This document shows, in pieces, positions 40,820-49,477 of a stretch of DNA of 60,000 nt; within the stretch, counting starts at the first letter, position 1, and the number at the start of each line of letters is the position of its first letter. A program made the translations under genes and the position numbers. The notes below the pieces were generated by a model. It was not told the origin of the DNA, made no database searches, and worked only from the letters and a program-made list of their open reading frames with translations. Source of the DNA: Enterobacteriaceae bacterium UBA2655. Lineage in GTDB: Bacteria > Pseudomonadota > Gammaproteobacteria > Enterobacterales > Enterobacteriaceae. The stretch lies in the NCBI GenBank assembly GCA_002359495.1, contig DENB01000017.1, forward strand, positions 1 through 60,000. The letters are read 5' to 3'.

Positions 40820-41479
40820 TTAGAGCACGCGCGTGCTGACGCCATGTCCCGCCAGAGAAAGCTCCAGCGTATCGCCGGAGCGCATCGGACCCACGCCTTC
40901 CGGCGTGCCGGTCAGCACCACGTCGCCTGCGCGTAGGGTAAAAAACTGGCTCATATAGGCGATAAGCGGCAGAATTTTATGGATCATATCCGAGGTCGAA
41001 CCCTGCTGACGCACTTCGCCGTTTACCGTCAGCTTCAGCTCCACATTTTGCGGATCGCCGGCGAACTCTCCTGCCGGAATAAAACCGGAGAGCGGACAGG
41101 AGTTATCGAACGCTTTCGATTTCTCCCACGGCTGCCCCGCTTTTTTCAGCCCGGCCTGCAGGTCGCGCAGCGTCAGATCCAGCGCCACGCCATATCCGGC
41201 GATGGCCTTCGCCACATGCTCTTCGCTGGCCTGCTTCAGGGTGGCGCCGATCAGCACCGCCAGCTCTACTTCATGATGCACCTCGCCAAAAGCGTCGGGA
41301 ATAGAGAGCGGCTGGCGCAGATCGCACAGCGCCGTCTCCGGCTTGATGAAGACAACGGGTTCGGTCGGCGTCTGGCTTCCCATCTCCTTGATGTGCTTCG
41401 CATAGTTGCTGCCGACGCAGACGACCTTGCTGACCGGATAATCCAACAGAGCGCCTTGCCAGTTACGATGCTGATACAT
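40820..41479 (-). CDS. ycgM: Fumarylacetoacetate hydrolase-family protein YcgM
   Basis: FAH-fold enzyme. Homologues hydrolyse acylpyruvates or act on oxaloacetate (decarboxylase or enol-keto tautomerase). The metal-binding acidic residues Glu70, Glu72 and Asp101 are present in the 219-residue protein. GGGGAA precedes the ATG. It sits between ycgN and ycgL as in E. coli, except for the inserted transglycosylase. The exact substrate in this organism is not established. Confidence 0.9.
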   Translation of the reverse strand: MYQHRNWQGALLDYPVSKVVCVGSNYAKHIKEMGSQTPTEPVVFIKPETALCDLRQPLSIPDAFGEVHHEVELAVLIGATLKQASEEHVAKAIAGYGVALDLTLRDLQAGLKKAGQPWEKSKAFDNSCPLSGFIPAGEFAGDPQNVELKLTVNGEVRQQGSTSDMIHKILPLIAYMSQFFTLRAGDVVLTGTPEGVGPMRSGDTLELSLAGHGVSTRVL

Positions 41480-41528
41480 GCTATTCCCCTGCTTTCAGTT
41501 GAGTGTGACGCCAGATAAGCTGGCCCTG

Positions 41529-42560
41529 TTATGCGATAGCGTCGGCGAGCATGCCGACGCTGATGGCGAAATAATAAGATCGATTCCAGCGCATAAGTGT
41601 GCGGAAATTGTCATAAACCATAAAAGCTCGCCCCTGCGTATCATCCGGCTGCACGATCCAGGCGGTTTGCGCGGCGGGCGGCGCGGCGTTTTGCGGCGTC
41701 AAGCCCTGACGCAGCCAGCGGGCGACGCTTTTTCCCTGCGCTTTTTTTACGCCGATCAGCGCGGAATCGAATCCTGCCGGCAGAGTGACTTCAACGCGCC
41801 AGCCCGATCGCGCCAGATAGCGCGCCGTGGAGGCGAACACATCGTCGGGGTTGTTCCAGATATCGATGCGGCCGTCGCCGTCGCCGTCCGCGCCGTAATG
41901 GAGATAGGAGCCCGGCATAAATTGATTTTGCCCCATCGCGCCGGCCCAGGAGCCTTTCATGCTCTGCGCATCGTTGGCGCCCCGCTGAATCATCTGCAAC
42001 GCGGCGAACAGCTGGTTTTTGAAAAAGGTTTCGCGCCGTCCCTCAAACGCCAGGGTCGCCAGCGCCGACACGATATCTTCTTTGCCCTGAATCTTGCCGT
42101 ACTGGCTCTCCATGCCCCAGAGCGCCACGATGTACTGCGGCGCCACGCCGTAACGCTCGCTGACCGCCCGAAGCTGCGTCCGATAGCGCGCCATCATCGC
42201 TTTGCCCTGCGCGATTTTATCCGCAGTCAGCACCCGCGCCAGGTATGCGTCCAGGGTCAGCTTCGCTTCCGGTTGATTGCGATCGGCGGCGATGGCCCGA
42301 TCGACGAAATGGATATTCGCGAAGCTTTCAGCGATAACGTCGGATGGAATGCCTCGCCCACGCGCCTCCGCCTTCAGGGTGTCGACATACGCAGGGAATT
42401 CAGCAGGATCGCGCCCCAACGCTGAGAGACTCGTCGGTTTTTCCTGGGCAGGCGGCGCGGGTTGGGATATTAACGGGGTCGAGGCGCGCGCATAATGATT
42501 TTTTGCGGCGCAACCGGATAACAACGAAATAAAGATGATACTCAATGCTGAATGCTTCAT
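41529..42560 (-). CDS. MltB-family lytic murein transglycosylase (lipoprotein)
   Basis: Cleaves peptidoglycan glycan strands with formation of 1,6-anhydro ends. The 343-residue precursor has a lipobox L-L-S-G-C with Cys17 as lipidation site, catalytic Glu151 (W-G-M-E-S-Q-Y-G) and an EF-hand-like D-G-D-G-D-G-R-I-D-I loop as in Slt35/MltB. E. coli mltB is elsewhere, so this is a second MltB-type enzyme and I give no symbol. Homologues at this position between ycgM and ycgL occur in other enterobacteria. No sign of inactivation. Confidence 0.88.
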   Translation of the reverse strand: MKHSALSIIFISLLSGCAAKNHYARASTPLISQPAPPAQEKPTSLSALGRDPAEFPAYVDTLKAEARGRGIPSDVIAESFANIHFVDRAIAADRNQPEAKLTLDAYLARVLTADKIAQGKAMMARYRTQLRAVSERYGVAPQYIVALWGMESQYGKIQGKEDIVSALATLAFEGRRETFFKNQLFAALQMIQRGANDAQSMKGSWAGAMGQNQFMPGSYLHYGADGDGDGRIDIWNNPDDVFASTARYLARSGWRVEVTLPAGFDSALIGVKKAQGKSVARWLRQGLTPQNAAPPAAQTAWIVQPDDTQGRAFMVYDNFRTLMRWNRSYYFAISVGMLADAIA

Positions 42561-42655
42561 CCCAATCGCCTTTTATATTCAGTTAACGCGGCGCGCCGAA
42601 TATTTCGTCCTGCGTTTAAGCGTTACCGCAGATAATATTTACAGAGGAATCCGAA

Positions 42656-42931
42656 TTAATTTTTTTTATCCGATTCCAAATGGATCTTGAGCAGACTTTC
42701 CACCGGCGGCGGCAGCTGTAAATAAAAGCCCTTATCACTTAACGCTTGCTTCACTTTATTGATATCGGCGCCGGCCAGCTTATCACGCTGCGCAAGGGAT
42801 AACACCATAGCTAACTGAGGCTTACCGAAGCCCTTCAGCAATTCTTCAGGCACGCGGGAGAAATCGTCCTTTTTTTCAACGTAGAGATAAGTCTGGTCGC
42901 GAAGCGGACTTCTGTAGATCACACAAAACAT
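42656..42931 (-). CDS. ycgL: YcgL family protein
   Basis: A 91-residue cytoplasmic protein of unknown function with the YcgL fold ([19 protein letters not shown]). E. coli YcgL is annotated slightly longer at the N-terminus; the Met used here begins at the conserved core. The ribosome-binding site is weak. Divergent from minC, as in E. coli. Confidence 0.9.
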   Translation of the reverse strand: MFCVIYRSPLRDQTYLYVEKKDDFSRVPEELLKGFGKPQLAMVLSLAQRDKLAGADINKVKQALSDKGFYLQLPPPVESLLKIHLESDKKN

Positions 42932-43085
42932 ATTTTTTACTCGAATTAACCGGGATGGTCCCTTGCCTGAATATAGCAGTAACTATAACATGCTTGCAGT
43001 ACTTCGAATATTCACCGTTCTGGCTTAAATGGCGATTTTATCGGCGCTTATCAGACGGTAAAGATAACAGGACTGAGTCAGGACG

Positions 43086-43784
43086 ATGTCGCAAACGCCA
43101 ATCGAATTCAAAGGCAGCAGTTTTACCCTGTCTGTAGTTCATCTGCACCATTCGCAGCCCGAAGTGATTCGTCAGGCGCTTCAGGATAAAATCGACCAGG
43201 CTCCCGCTTTCCTGAAAAACGCCCCGGTGGTGTTAAACGTCGCTGCGCTCAGCGGCAACGTTAACTGGAAGCAACTGCAGCAGGCGGTCGCGTCAACCGG
43301 GCTGCGTATTGTCGGCGTCAGCGGCTGCAAGGACGAGAACCTGAAGCGGACGATCGTGAAGGCGGGCTTGCCGGTGCTATCAGAAGGCAAAGAAGCAAAA
43401 AAACGCAGCGACGAGCCTGCGCCAGCGGATACGCCAGCCGCGCCTGAATTGCCCGCCAGAACGCGTATCGTCACGACGCCGGTACGTTCCGGGCAGCAGA
43501 TTTACGCCCGCAATGCCGATTTGATCGTGACCAGCAGCGTCAGCGCCGGCGCCGAACTGGTCGCCGACGGCAATATACATGTTTACGGCATGATGCGCGG
43601 TCGCGCCCTGGCGGGCGCCGGAGGCGATCGCGACTGCCAGATTTTCTGTACCAGCCTCGCCGCAGAGCTGGTCTCGATCGCCGGGGAGTATTGGATCATG
43701 GATCAAATCCCGGCGGAATTTTTCGGTAAAGCCGCGCGCCTGTGCCTTAAAGAGGGCGTGCTTACCATCCAGACACTTATTTAG
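43086..43784 (+). CDS. minC: Septum-site determining protein MinC
   Basis: Inhibits FtsZ polymerisation away from midcell. The 232-residue protein (E. coli 231) has the N-terminal FtsZ-binding domain (about 1-105), a Pro/Ala-rich linker (about 108-128) and the C-terminal beta-helix (R-S-G-Q-Q-I-Y-A ... H-V-Y-G) that dimerises and binds MinD. First gene of minCDE. Confidence 0.97.
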   Translation: MSQTPIEFKGSSFTLSVVHLHHSQPEVIRQALQDKIDQAPAFLKNAPVVLNVAALSGNVNWKQLQQAVASTGLRIVGVSGCKDENLKRTIVKAGLPVLSEGKEAKKRSDEPAPADTPAAPELPARTRIVTTPVRSGQQIYARNADLIVTSSVSAGAELVADGNIHVYGMMRGRALAGAGGDRDCQIFCTSLAAELVSIAGEYWIMDQIPAEFFGKAARLCLKEGVLTIQTLI

Positions 43785-43817
43785 GCCCCTTTTCTTTCGT
43801 TAAGGAAATCAATATTT

Positions 43818-44630
43818 ATGGCACGCATTATTGTTGTTACATCAGGTAAAGGGGGCGTTGGCAAGACCACGTCAAGCGCGGCCATCGCCACCGGTTTAGC
43901 GCAAAAAGGCAAAAAAACTGTCGTTATTGATTTTGACATCGGCCTGCGTAACCTCGACCTGATCATGGGCTGCGAACGCCGCGTGGTATATGACTTTGTC
44001 AATGTGATTCAGGGCGACGCCACGCTGAATCAGGCGCTTATTAAAGATAAACGCACCGAACACCTCTATATCCTGCCTGCCTCTCAGACGCGGGATAAAG
44101 ATGCGCTGACACGTGAAGGCGTAGAAAAAGTGCTGAACGATCTTACCGCGATGGATTTTGATTTTGTGGTTTGCGACTCTCCGGCGGGCATTGAAACCGG
44201 CGCGCTGATGGCGCTCTACTTCGCCGATGAAGCGATTATCACCACTAACCCGGAAGTCTCCTCGGTGCGCGACTCCGACCGTATTCTCGGTATTATCGCC
44301 TCTAAGTCCCGTCGGGCTGAAACCGGCGCGGAGCCGGTTAAAGAGCATTTGCTGCTCACTCGTTACAACCCAGGCCGCGTTAGCCGCGGCGACATGCTGA
44401 GTATGGAAGACGTACTGGAAATTCTGCGTATTCCACTGGTTGGCGTGATCTCTGAAGATCAGTCGGTTCTGCGCGCCTCTAACCAAGGGGAACCGGTGAT
44501 CCTGGACACAACATCCGATGCGGGTAAAGCCTATGCTGATACCGTAGACCGCTTGCTCGGCGAAGAACGTCCCTTCCGCTTTATTGAAGAAGAGAAGAAG
44601 GGTTTCCTGAAACGCCTGTTCGGGGGATAA
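43818..44630 (+). CDS. minD: Septum-site ATPase MinD
   Basis: Membrane-cycling ParA-type ATPase that recruits MinC to the poles. The deviant Walker A G-K-G-G-V-G-K-T has Lys11 and Lys16, Asp40 lies in D-F-D-I-G-L-R-N, and the C-terminus is an amphipathic membrane-targeting helix (K-G-F-L-K-R-L-F). 270 residues, as in E. coli. AAGGAA precedes the ATG, 33 bp after minC. Confidence 0.98.
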   Translation: MARIIVVTSGKGGVGKTTSSAAIATGLAQKGKKTVVIDFDIGLRNLDLIMGCERRVVYDFVNVIQGDATLNQALIKDKRTEHLYILPASQTRDKDALTREGVEKVLNDLTAMDFDFVVCDSPAGIETGALMALYFADEAIITTNPEVSSVRDSDRILGIIASKSRRAETGAEPVKEHLLLTRYNPGRVSRGDMLSMEDVLEILRIPLVGVISEDQSVLRASNQGEPVILDTTSDAGKAYADTVDRLLGEERPFRFIEEEKKGFLKRLFGG

Positions 44631-44633
44631 ACC

Positions 44634-44903
44634 ATGGCATTACTTGATTTCTTTTTATCCCGGAAAAAGAACACTGCCAATATTGCCAAGGAAAGGCTGC
44701 AGATTATCGTGGCAGAACGCAGAAGGGGGGACAGCGAGCCCCACTATCTTCCGCAGCTCAAGCGCGATATTTTGGAAGTGATCTGTAAATACGTCAAAAT
44801 CGACCCTGACATGGTTACTGTTCAGCTCGATCAGAAAGGCGACGATATTTCGATTCTGGAACTGAACGTGACCTTGCCGGAAACGGAAGATGTAACCAAA
44901 TGA
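44634..44903 (+). CDS. minE: MinE topological specificity factor
   Basis: Drives pole-to-pole oscillation by stimulating MinD ATPase. The 89-residue protein has the N-terminal membrane/MinD-contact segment (M-A-L-L-D-F-F-L ... A-K-E-R-L-Q-I) and the C-terminal dimerisation domain. It starts 3 bp after minD, so translation is probably coupled. Confidence 0.97.
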   Translation: MALLDFFLSRKKNTANIAKERLQIIVAERRRGDSEPHYLPQLKRDILEVICKYVKIDPDMVTVQLDQKGDDISILELNVTLPETEDVTK

Positions 44904-44922
44904 CGCTCTGCTTTTCCTGACA

Positions 44923-44946
44923 TTCCCCTGCGTTGCGGCAGGGGAA
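44923..44946. terminator. Hairpin between minE and rnd
   Basis: TTCCCCTGC (44923-44931) / GCAGGGGAA (44938-44946), a 9-bp stem between convergent genes with a short loop and little T tract. It probably ends minCDE. Confidence 0.6.
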
Positions 44947-44958
44947 GCTGGTTGTGGG

Positions 44959-46080
44959 TTACTGGCCGGTTACGATTTTGTCGATGCCCGCTTTCAGCAA
45001 GTCGCCGCGCCACCCTGTCAGCAGCTCCGGCATCCTCGCCTGCGGTTTCAGTTCCCAGTACGCGTTCAATGCCTGGTTGATCTGGCGACGCGACGCCAGC
45101 AACTCCTGGCTATAGCCGGTTTGCTCGCTTACCTGCTGGACCAGCGCTTTGATCGCTTTAAACATCTGCTTATAGTGCGGATGATCGATTAAATTGCCGA
45201 GCGGCGCCGGCAGGCTCTCTTCTTGCTGCGCCTGCGCCTCGGCGACCAGCGCCAGCAGGGTTTTGCCGTGGAATCGGATCTCGTGGCCGGAAAGCCCCAG
45301 ATGATCGAGTTCGCCCATTGAGCCAGGCAGAAAACGCGCCACTTTCCAGAGGTTCTCTTCGCGCACCACGAAGTTCACCGCCATATCTTTTTCCCGCGCC
45401 AGGTTCAAACGCCACGCCGCGAGACGCTGCAATGCCGCCAGCTGACGCGGGCGCAGCTGCCAGGCGTTGGTGATATCGCGCCAGGCATCGATCGGCTGCT
45501 GGATATCCAGCCGACGCTGACAAAGCATATCGCATTCGCTCAGCGCAGCGTCCAGATTGCCCGCCTCTTCCGCCTGCTTCATCAGCTGACGGGCGATCGG
45601 CAACAGGTAAGCCACGTCGGCCGCCGCGTAGTCGCACTGGCGTTCCGTCAGCGGACGCGCCAGCCAGTCGGTACGGGATTCGCTTTTATCCAGCTGCACC
45701 TGCGTAAAGTGCGCCACCATGGCGGCAAATCCCCATGACAGCGGCTGGCCCGAAAACGCCGCCAGAATTTGCGTGTCGATCATCGGCTGCGGCAACACCT
45801 TGAAGCGGTGCAGAAAGACTTCCAGATCTTCCCCGCCGGCATGGAGAAACTTAATCACCCCGGTATCGGTCAGCAGCTCGATAAACGGCGACCAGTCGCT
45901 GATTTGCAGCGGATCGATCAGCACCAGCTGTTCGCCGTCATAAAGCTGAATCAGGCCAAGCTGCGGATAGTAAGTGCGGGTGCGAACAAATTCGGTATCC
46001 AGCGCAACGGCGTCATGCTGGCGCGCCGCCAGGCAGACGCTGGCGAGTTGGTCGTTGTCGCCGATCAGGGAATAATTCAC
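44959..46080 (-). CDS. rnd: Ribonuclease D
   Basis: 3'-5' exoribonuclease trimming tRNA and other stable RNA 3' ends. The DEDDy nuclease residues Asp28, Glu30, Asp85, Tyr151 and Asp155 are in place, and an HRDC domain follows (about 210-290). 373 residues (E. coli 375). GTG start. It lies downstream of fadD on the same strand, as in E. coli, with a terminator between them. Confidence 0.95.
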   Translation of the reverse strand: MNYSLIGDNDQLASVCLAARQHDAVALDTEFVRTRTYYPQLGLIQLYDGEQLVLIDPLQISDWSPFIELLTDTGVIKFLHAGGEDLEVFLHRFKVLPQPMIDTQILAAFSGQPLSWGFAAMVAHFTQVQLDKSESRTDWLARPLTERQCDYAAADVAYLLPIARQLMKQAEEAGNLDAALSECDMLCQRRLDIQQPIDAWRDITNAWQLRPRQLAALQRLAAWRLNLAREKDMAVNFVVREENLWKVARFLPGSMGELDHLGLSGHEIRFHGKTLLALVAEAQAQQEESLPAPLGNLIDHPHYKQMFKAIKALVQQVSEQTGYSQELLASRRQINQALNAYWELKPQARMPELLTGWRGDLLKAGIDKIVTGQ

Positions 46081-46138
46081 GTTCAGATATTTTCACCGCG
46101 GCAAACTACGCGCAGTGCTCCATGTTGAAAACAATAAA

Positions 46139-46160
46139 AACGCCGGTCGTTACCGGCGTT
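46139..46160 (-). terminator. fadD terminator
   Basis: AACGCCGGT (46139-46147) / ACCGGCGTT (46152-46160), loop CGTT, followed on the minus strand by TTTATT. A Rho-independent terminator after fadD. Confidence 0.88.
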
Positions 46161-46182
46161 CAACCTGTGGTGCCGCGCGCTG

Positions 46183-47859
46183 TCAGCGTACTGCGGCTTT
46201 TGCTTCGTCGCGCAGCTCGCGGCGTAAAATTTTACCGACGTTGCTTTTGGGCAGCTCATCGCGAAATTCGATGATTTTCGGTACCTTATAACCGGTCAGC
46301 TGCCGTCTGCAGTGGTCAAGCAACTCCTCTTTGGTCAACGTTGGATCCTTCTTCACCACGCAGACTTTTACCGCCTCGCCGGAGAGATCGCTCGGCACGC
46401 TGATGGCTGCAGCTTCGCGGACTTTGGGATGCTGCATCAGCACATCTTCGATCTCGTTCGGGTAAACATTGAAGCCGGATACCAGAATCATATCTTTTTT
46501 GCGATCGACGATGCGGATAAAACCTTCCTGATCAACGGTAACAATATCGCCGCTGTGGAGCCAGCCATTTTTCAATACCTCTTCCGTCTCCTTTGGCCGC
46601 TGCCAGTAACCGGACATTACCTGCGGACCGCGAATGCAGAGTTCCCCCGGCTCGCCTGCCGGCACCTCATTGCCCTGCTCATCCAGGATGCGAATATCGG
46701 TGGACGGCACTGGCAGGCCGATGCTGCCGGTATGGCTGGTGATATTGTAAGGATTGACGGAGACCAACGGCGAGCACTCCGTCAGGCCATAGCCCTCCAG
46801 CAGATAGTGGCCGGTGAGTTTTTCCCAGCGCTCCGCGACCGCTTTCTGTACCGCCATGCCGCCGCCGGCGGAGAGGCGCAGCGTGGAAAAGTCGAGCTTA
46901 TGGAACTGAGGTTCGTTCAGCAGCGCATTGAACAAGGTATTGACGCCAGTAAGCGCAGTGAAGGGAAACTTGCCGAGCGCTTTGACGAAGCCTGGAATAT
47001 CGCGCGGATTAGTGATTAACAGGTTATGGCCGCCCAGCTCCAGAAACAGCAGCGCGTTCACCGTCAGGGCGAAAATATGATAGAGCGGCAGCGCGGTGAC
47101 GACGTGCTCTTTGCCGTCGCGCAGCAGCGAGCCGTAGGTCGCTTTGGTCTGCTCCAGATTCGCCTGCATATTGCGGTGCGTCAGCATCGCGCCTTTCGCC
47201 ACGCCGGTCGTGCCGCCAGTATATTGCAGAAAGGCGAGATCGGAATTCAGAATATCGGGCCGTTGATAAGCCATCAGCGCGCCCTCCTGCAGCGCGCTGC
47301 GAAACGCGATGGCGCCGGGCAGATCGTATTTAGGGACCAGCTTCTTGATATATTTAACGACGAAGTTGACCAGCGTAGCTTTTACCGGCGCCAGCTCGTC
47401 GCCCATCCGCGTCAGAATAACGTGTTTAATCGCCGTCTCCGCCACAATTTTTTCCAGCGTATGGGCGAAGTTGGAGATAATCACGATCGCGCCGGCGCCG
47501 CTGTCATTGAGCTGATACTTTAACTCGCGCGGCGTATAAAGCGGATTGACGTTGACCACCACCATGCCGGCACGCAACGCGCCGAACAGGGCCACCGGAT
47601 ACTGAAGCAGGTTCGGCATCATCAGCGCGACGCGCTCCCCTTTCTGCAGCTTCAAACCTTGCTGCAGATAAGCGGCGAACGCCCGGCTTTGCGATTCAAG
47701 CTGACGAAAGGTCAGCTGTTGTCCCATATTTTCAAATGCCGGCTTATCGGCGTAGCGCTCAGCAGCCTGTTCAAACAGATCGACCAGCGAGGTATAACGG
47801 TCCGCATTAATCTCAGCAGGAACATCTGCCGGATAGCGTTTCAGCCAAACCTTATTCAA
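46183..47859 (-). CDS. fadD: Long-chain fatty acyl-CoA ligase
   Basis: Activates imported long-chain fatty acids to acyl-CoA at the inner membrane; acyl-CoA in turn relieves FadR repression. The AMP-binding motif [11 protein letters not shown] and the FACS motif (N-G-W-L-H-S-G-D-I ... D-R-K-K-D-M) are intact. Start: TTG at 47859 has GGAG 7 nt upstream and gives 558 residues beginning like E. coli FadD, which also uses TTG. An in-frame ATG at 47892 with GAGG 5 nt upstream is a credible alternative adding 11 residues. Confidence 0.94.
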   Translation of the reverse strand: MNKVWLKRYPADVPAEINADRYTSLVDLFEQAAERYADKPAFENMGQQLTFRQLESQSRAFAAYLQQGLKLQKGERVALMMPNLLQYPVALFGALRAGMVVVNVNPLYTPRELKYQLNDSGAGAIVIISNFAHTLEKIVAETAIKHVILTRMGDELAPVKATLVNFVVKYIKKLVPKYDLPGAIAFRSALQEGALMAYQRPDILNSDLAFLQYTGGTTGVAKGAMLTHRNMQANLEQTKATYGSLLRDGKEHVVTALPLYHIFALTVNALLFLELGGHNLLITNPRDIPGFVKALGKFPFTALTGVNTLFNALLNEPQFHKLDFSTLRLSAGGGMAVQKAVAERWEKLTGHYLLEGYGLTECSPLVSVNPYNITSHTGSIGLPVPSTDIRILDEQGNEVPAGEPGELCIRGPQVMSGYWQRPKETEEVLKNGWLHSGDIVTVDQEGFIRIVDRKKDMILVSGFNVYPNEIEDVLMQHPKVREAAAISVPSDLSGEAVKVCVVKKDPTLTKEELLDHCRRQLTGYKVPKIIEFRDELPKSNVGKILRRELRDEAKAAVR

Positions 47860-48017
47860 GGATTCACTCCAGGAGTTATGTTGAATTGCCATCGCCGCCT
47901 CAGCTGAACCAACTGTTAACATTATATTAACTGATTGTACCAGTATGCCCGGTTCAGCTCGTTCAGGTTGCGAAGCCCATCACTAAATTTTACGCTTCGT
48001 TACTGCACAAACAAAAT

Positions 48018-48046
48018 GGCCCGGTCGCGCATGCCACGACCGGGCC
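48018..48046 (-). terminator. yeaY terminator
   Basis: GGCCCGGTCG (48018-48027) / CGACCGGGCC (48037-48046), 10-bp stem, followed on the minus strand by ATTTTGTTT. Ends the tsaB-yeaY side before fadD. Confidence 0.82.
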
Positions 48047-48076
48047 GAAAAGAACTATTTTACGTTATCCAGAAGG

Positions 48077-48670
48077 CTATTCCGTTAGAATCGTCTCGAC
48101 CTGCGCCGGACCGGAACTGTACACGCCCCAGTAGGGGTTCGGTCCCCAGTAGCCGGGACGATGACGCGTCGGCCCGTACCAAATCCAGGGGTCGATCGGT
48201 TGCGGCGGCGTGACCACCTGCTTCACCATGCGCCAGCGCTGATAGCCTTTAACGTCAATCACAATAAAGTTATAACTGGCCTGGCCGATCTCGCCCTTCT
48301 CGCTGCCTTTGATGGTGCCTAACACCGTCACATACTGGTTATTAAGATCGATGGGATCGACAAAGCCCCGAATGTCGGCATAAATACGCCCGACTGACGC
48401 CGCGCCGAGCTGAGGCCGGGCGCCGTCGTCCAGCGGCTGCGTGGCGATCTCCACGCGCGTCACGCCGTTAAGGTTGGCGACCTTAACGACTTTACCGCCA
48501 AAACGCGACTCCTGGCCGACATAAAGCTGCGGCGCATTCATCACGCGTAACAAATCTTGCTGCGGAAGCGGGGAAGTCCCTTGCAACGTCGTCGGCACGG
48601 AAACACAGCCGCTGAGCATCAACGTGGCCGCTAACAGAAGGCCCGGGAGTCCCTTAATACGGTTTGGCAT
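48077..48670 (-). CDS. yeaY: Slp-family outer-membrane lipoprotein YeaY
   Basis: Starvation-lipoprotein family member, predicted outer-membrane lipoprotein of unknown role; the E. coli gene belongs to the sigma-E envelope stress regulon. The 197-residue precursor has the lipobox L-S-G-C with Cys22. The C-terminal part is rich in Pro, Trp and Tyr ([14 protein letters not shown]). AAGGAGAG precedes the ATG. It sits between fadD and tsaB as in E. coli. Confidence 0.92.
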   Translation of the reverse strand: MPNRIKGLPGLLLAATLMLSGCVSVPTTLQGTSPLPQQDLLRVMNAPQLYVGQESRFGGKVVKVANLNGVTRVEIATQPLDDGARPQLGAASVGRIYADIRGFVDPIDLNNQYVTVLGTIKGSEKGEIGQASYNFIVIDVKGYQRWRMVKQVVTPPQPIDPWIWYGPTRHRPGYWGPNPYWGVYSSGPAQVETILTE

Positions 48671-48724
48671 AACTCTCTCCTTTTTGCTGTTAGACTGAAT
48701 GCGCAGCGATTAGTTGCGCGCGGC

Positions 48725-49423
48725 TCAGCGCCCGGGCAACTTTTTCCAGGCCACTTCATTGCGCAGATAAACCGGCTCCGCGTGCTCCGCCGTCACGGTC
48801 TTGCCCGCCTGCCACGCCTGCAGCGCCAGCGGCAGCATATCTTCCGCCGCCGGCAGCGCGATCTCGCTGGCGTTCAGCGTCAGCGTATGGCCCTGCTGCA
48901 GCTGCGGATACGCCTGCCAGCCGGTTCCCACCAGCGTCCACTCGCCGCTCAGCGCCTGCATGCGCGCCTGCGCCGCTTCCGGTTTAAGCACGCTTTCCGT
49001 CGCTTCGCCCTGCCAGTTGCCCTGCGCATCGCGTTGGTATTCCGCCCAGTAAACTTCGCCCATACGCGCATCGATCGCCGCCAGCACGCGCGTCGCGCCA
49101 GCGGTGCGCCAGGCGCCCTGCGCCATGGTCGCCAGGGTCGACACGCCGATCATCGGCAGCGCCGCGCCCAGCGCCAGCCCCTGCGCAATGCCGATGCCGA
49201 TACGCACGCCGGTAAAACTGCCGGGACCGCGGCCAAAGGCCAGCGCGTCAAGCGAAGCGAGCTTAAGCTGCCGCGCCTGCAGCAGCTCATTGATCAGGGG
49301 CAGAATGCGTTGCGTGTGGTCGCGCGGCGCGATTTCAAAGCGGGCATCGATTTGCCGATCGCTGATTAACGCGACGGAACAGGCTTCCGTCGCCGTGTCC
49401 AGCGCTAAAATACGGGCAGACAT
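48725..49423 (-). CDS. tsaB: tRNA t6A37 synthesis protein TsaB
   Basis: Essential partner of TsaD and TsaE in forming N6-threonylcarbamoyladenosine at position 37 of ANN-decoding tRNAs. 232 residues (E. coli 231), with the ASKHA-fold start [11 protein letters not shown] and the conserved [11 protein letters not shown] segment. The ORF opens at 49456, but the ATG at 49423 has GAGG 5 nt upstream and matches the family start. It lies 54 bp after yoaA. Confidence 0.95.
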   Translation of the reverse strand: MSARILALDTATEACSVALISDRQIDARFEIAPRDHTQRILPLINELLQARQLKLASLDALAFGRGPGSFTGVRIGIGIAQGLALGAALPMIGVSTLATMAQGAWRTAGATRVLAAIDARMGEVYWAEYQRDAQGNWQGEATESVLKPEAAQARMQALSGEWTLVGTGWQAYPQLQQGHTLTLNASEIALPAAEDMLPLALQAWQAGKTVTAEHAEPVYLRNEVAWKKLPGR

Positions 49424-49477
49424 AACAACCTCAGGGTGATCTGAAATGGCGCGCATCTTAACATAGCCTGGCGCAAA

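Noticed and set aside
41478..42425. 315-codon open frame antisense to the transglycosylase gene
   Set aside because: Composition is that of a shadow frame, rich in Arg, Ala and His; the minus-strand gene has lipobox and catalytic motifs.
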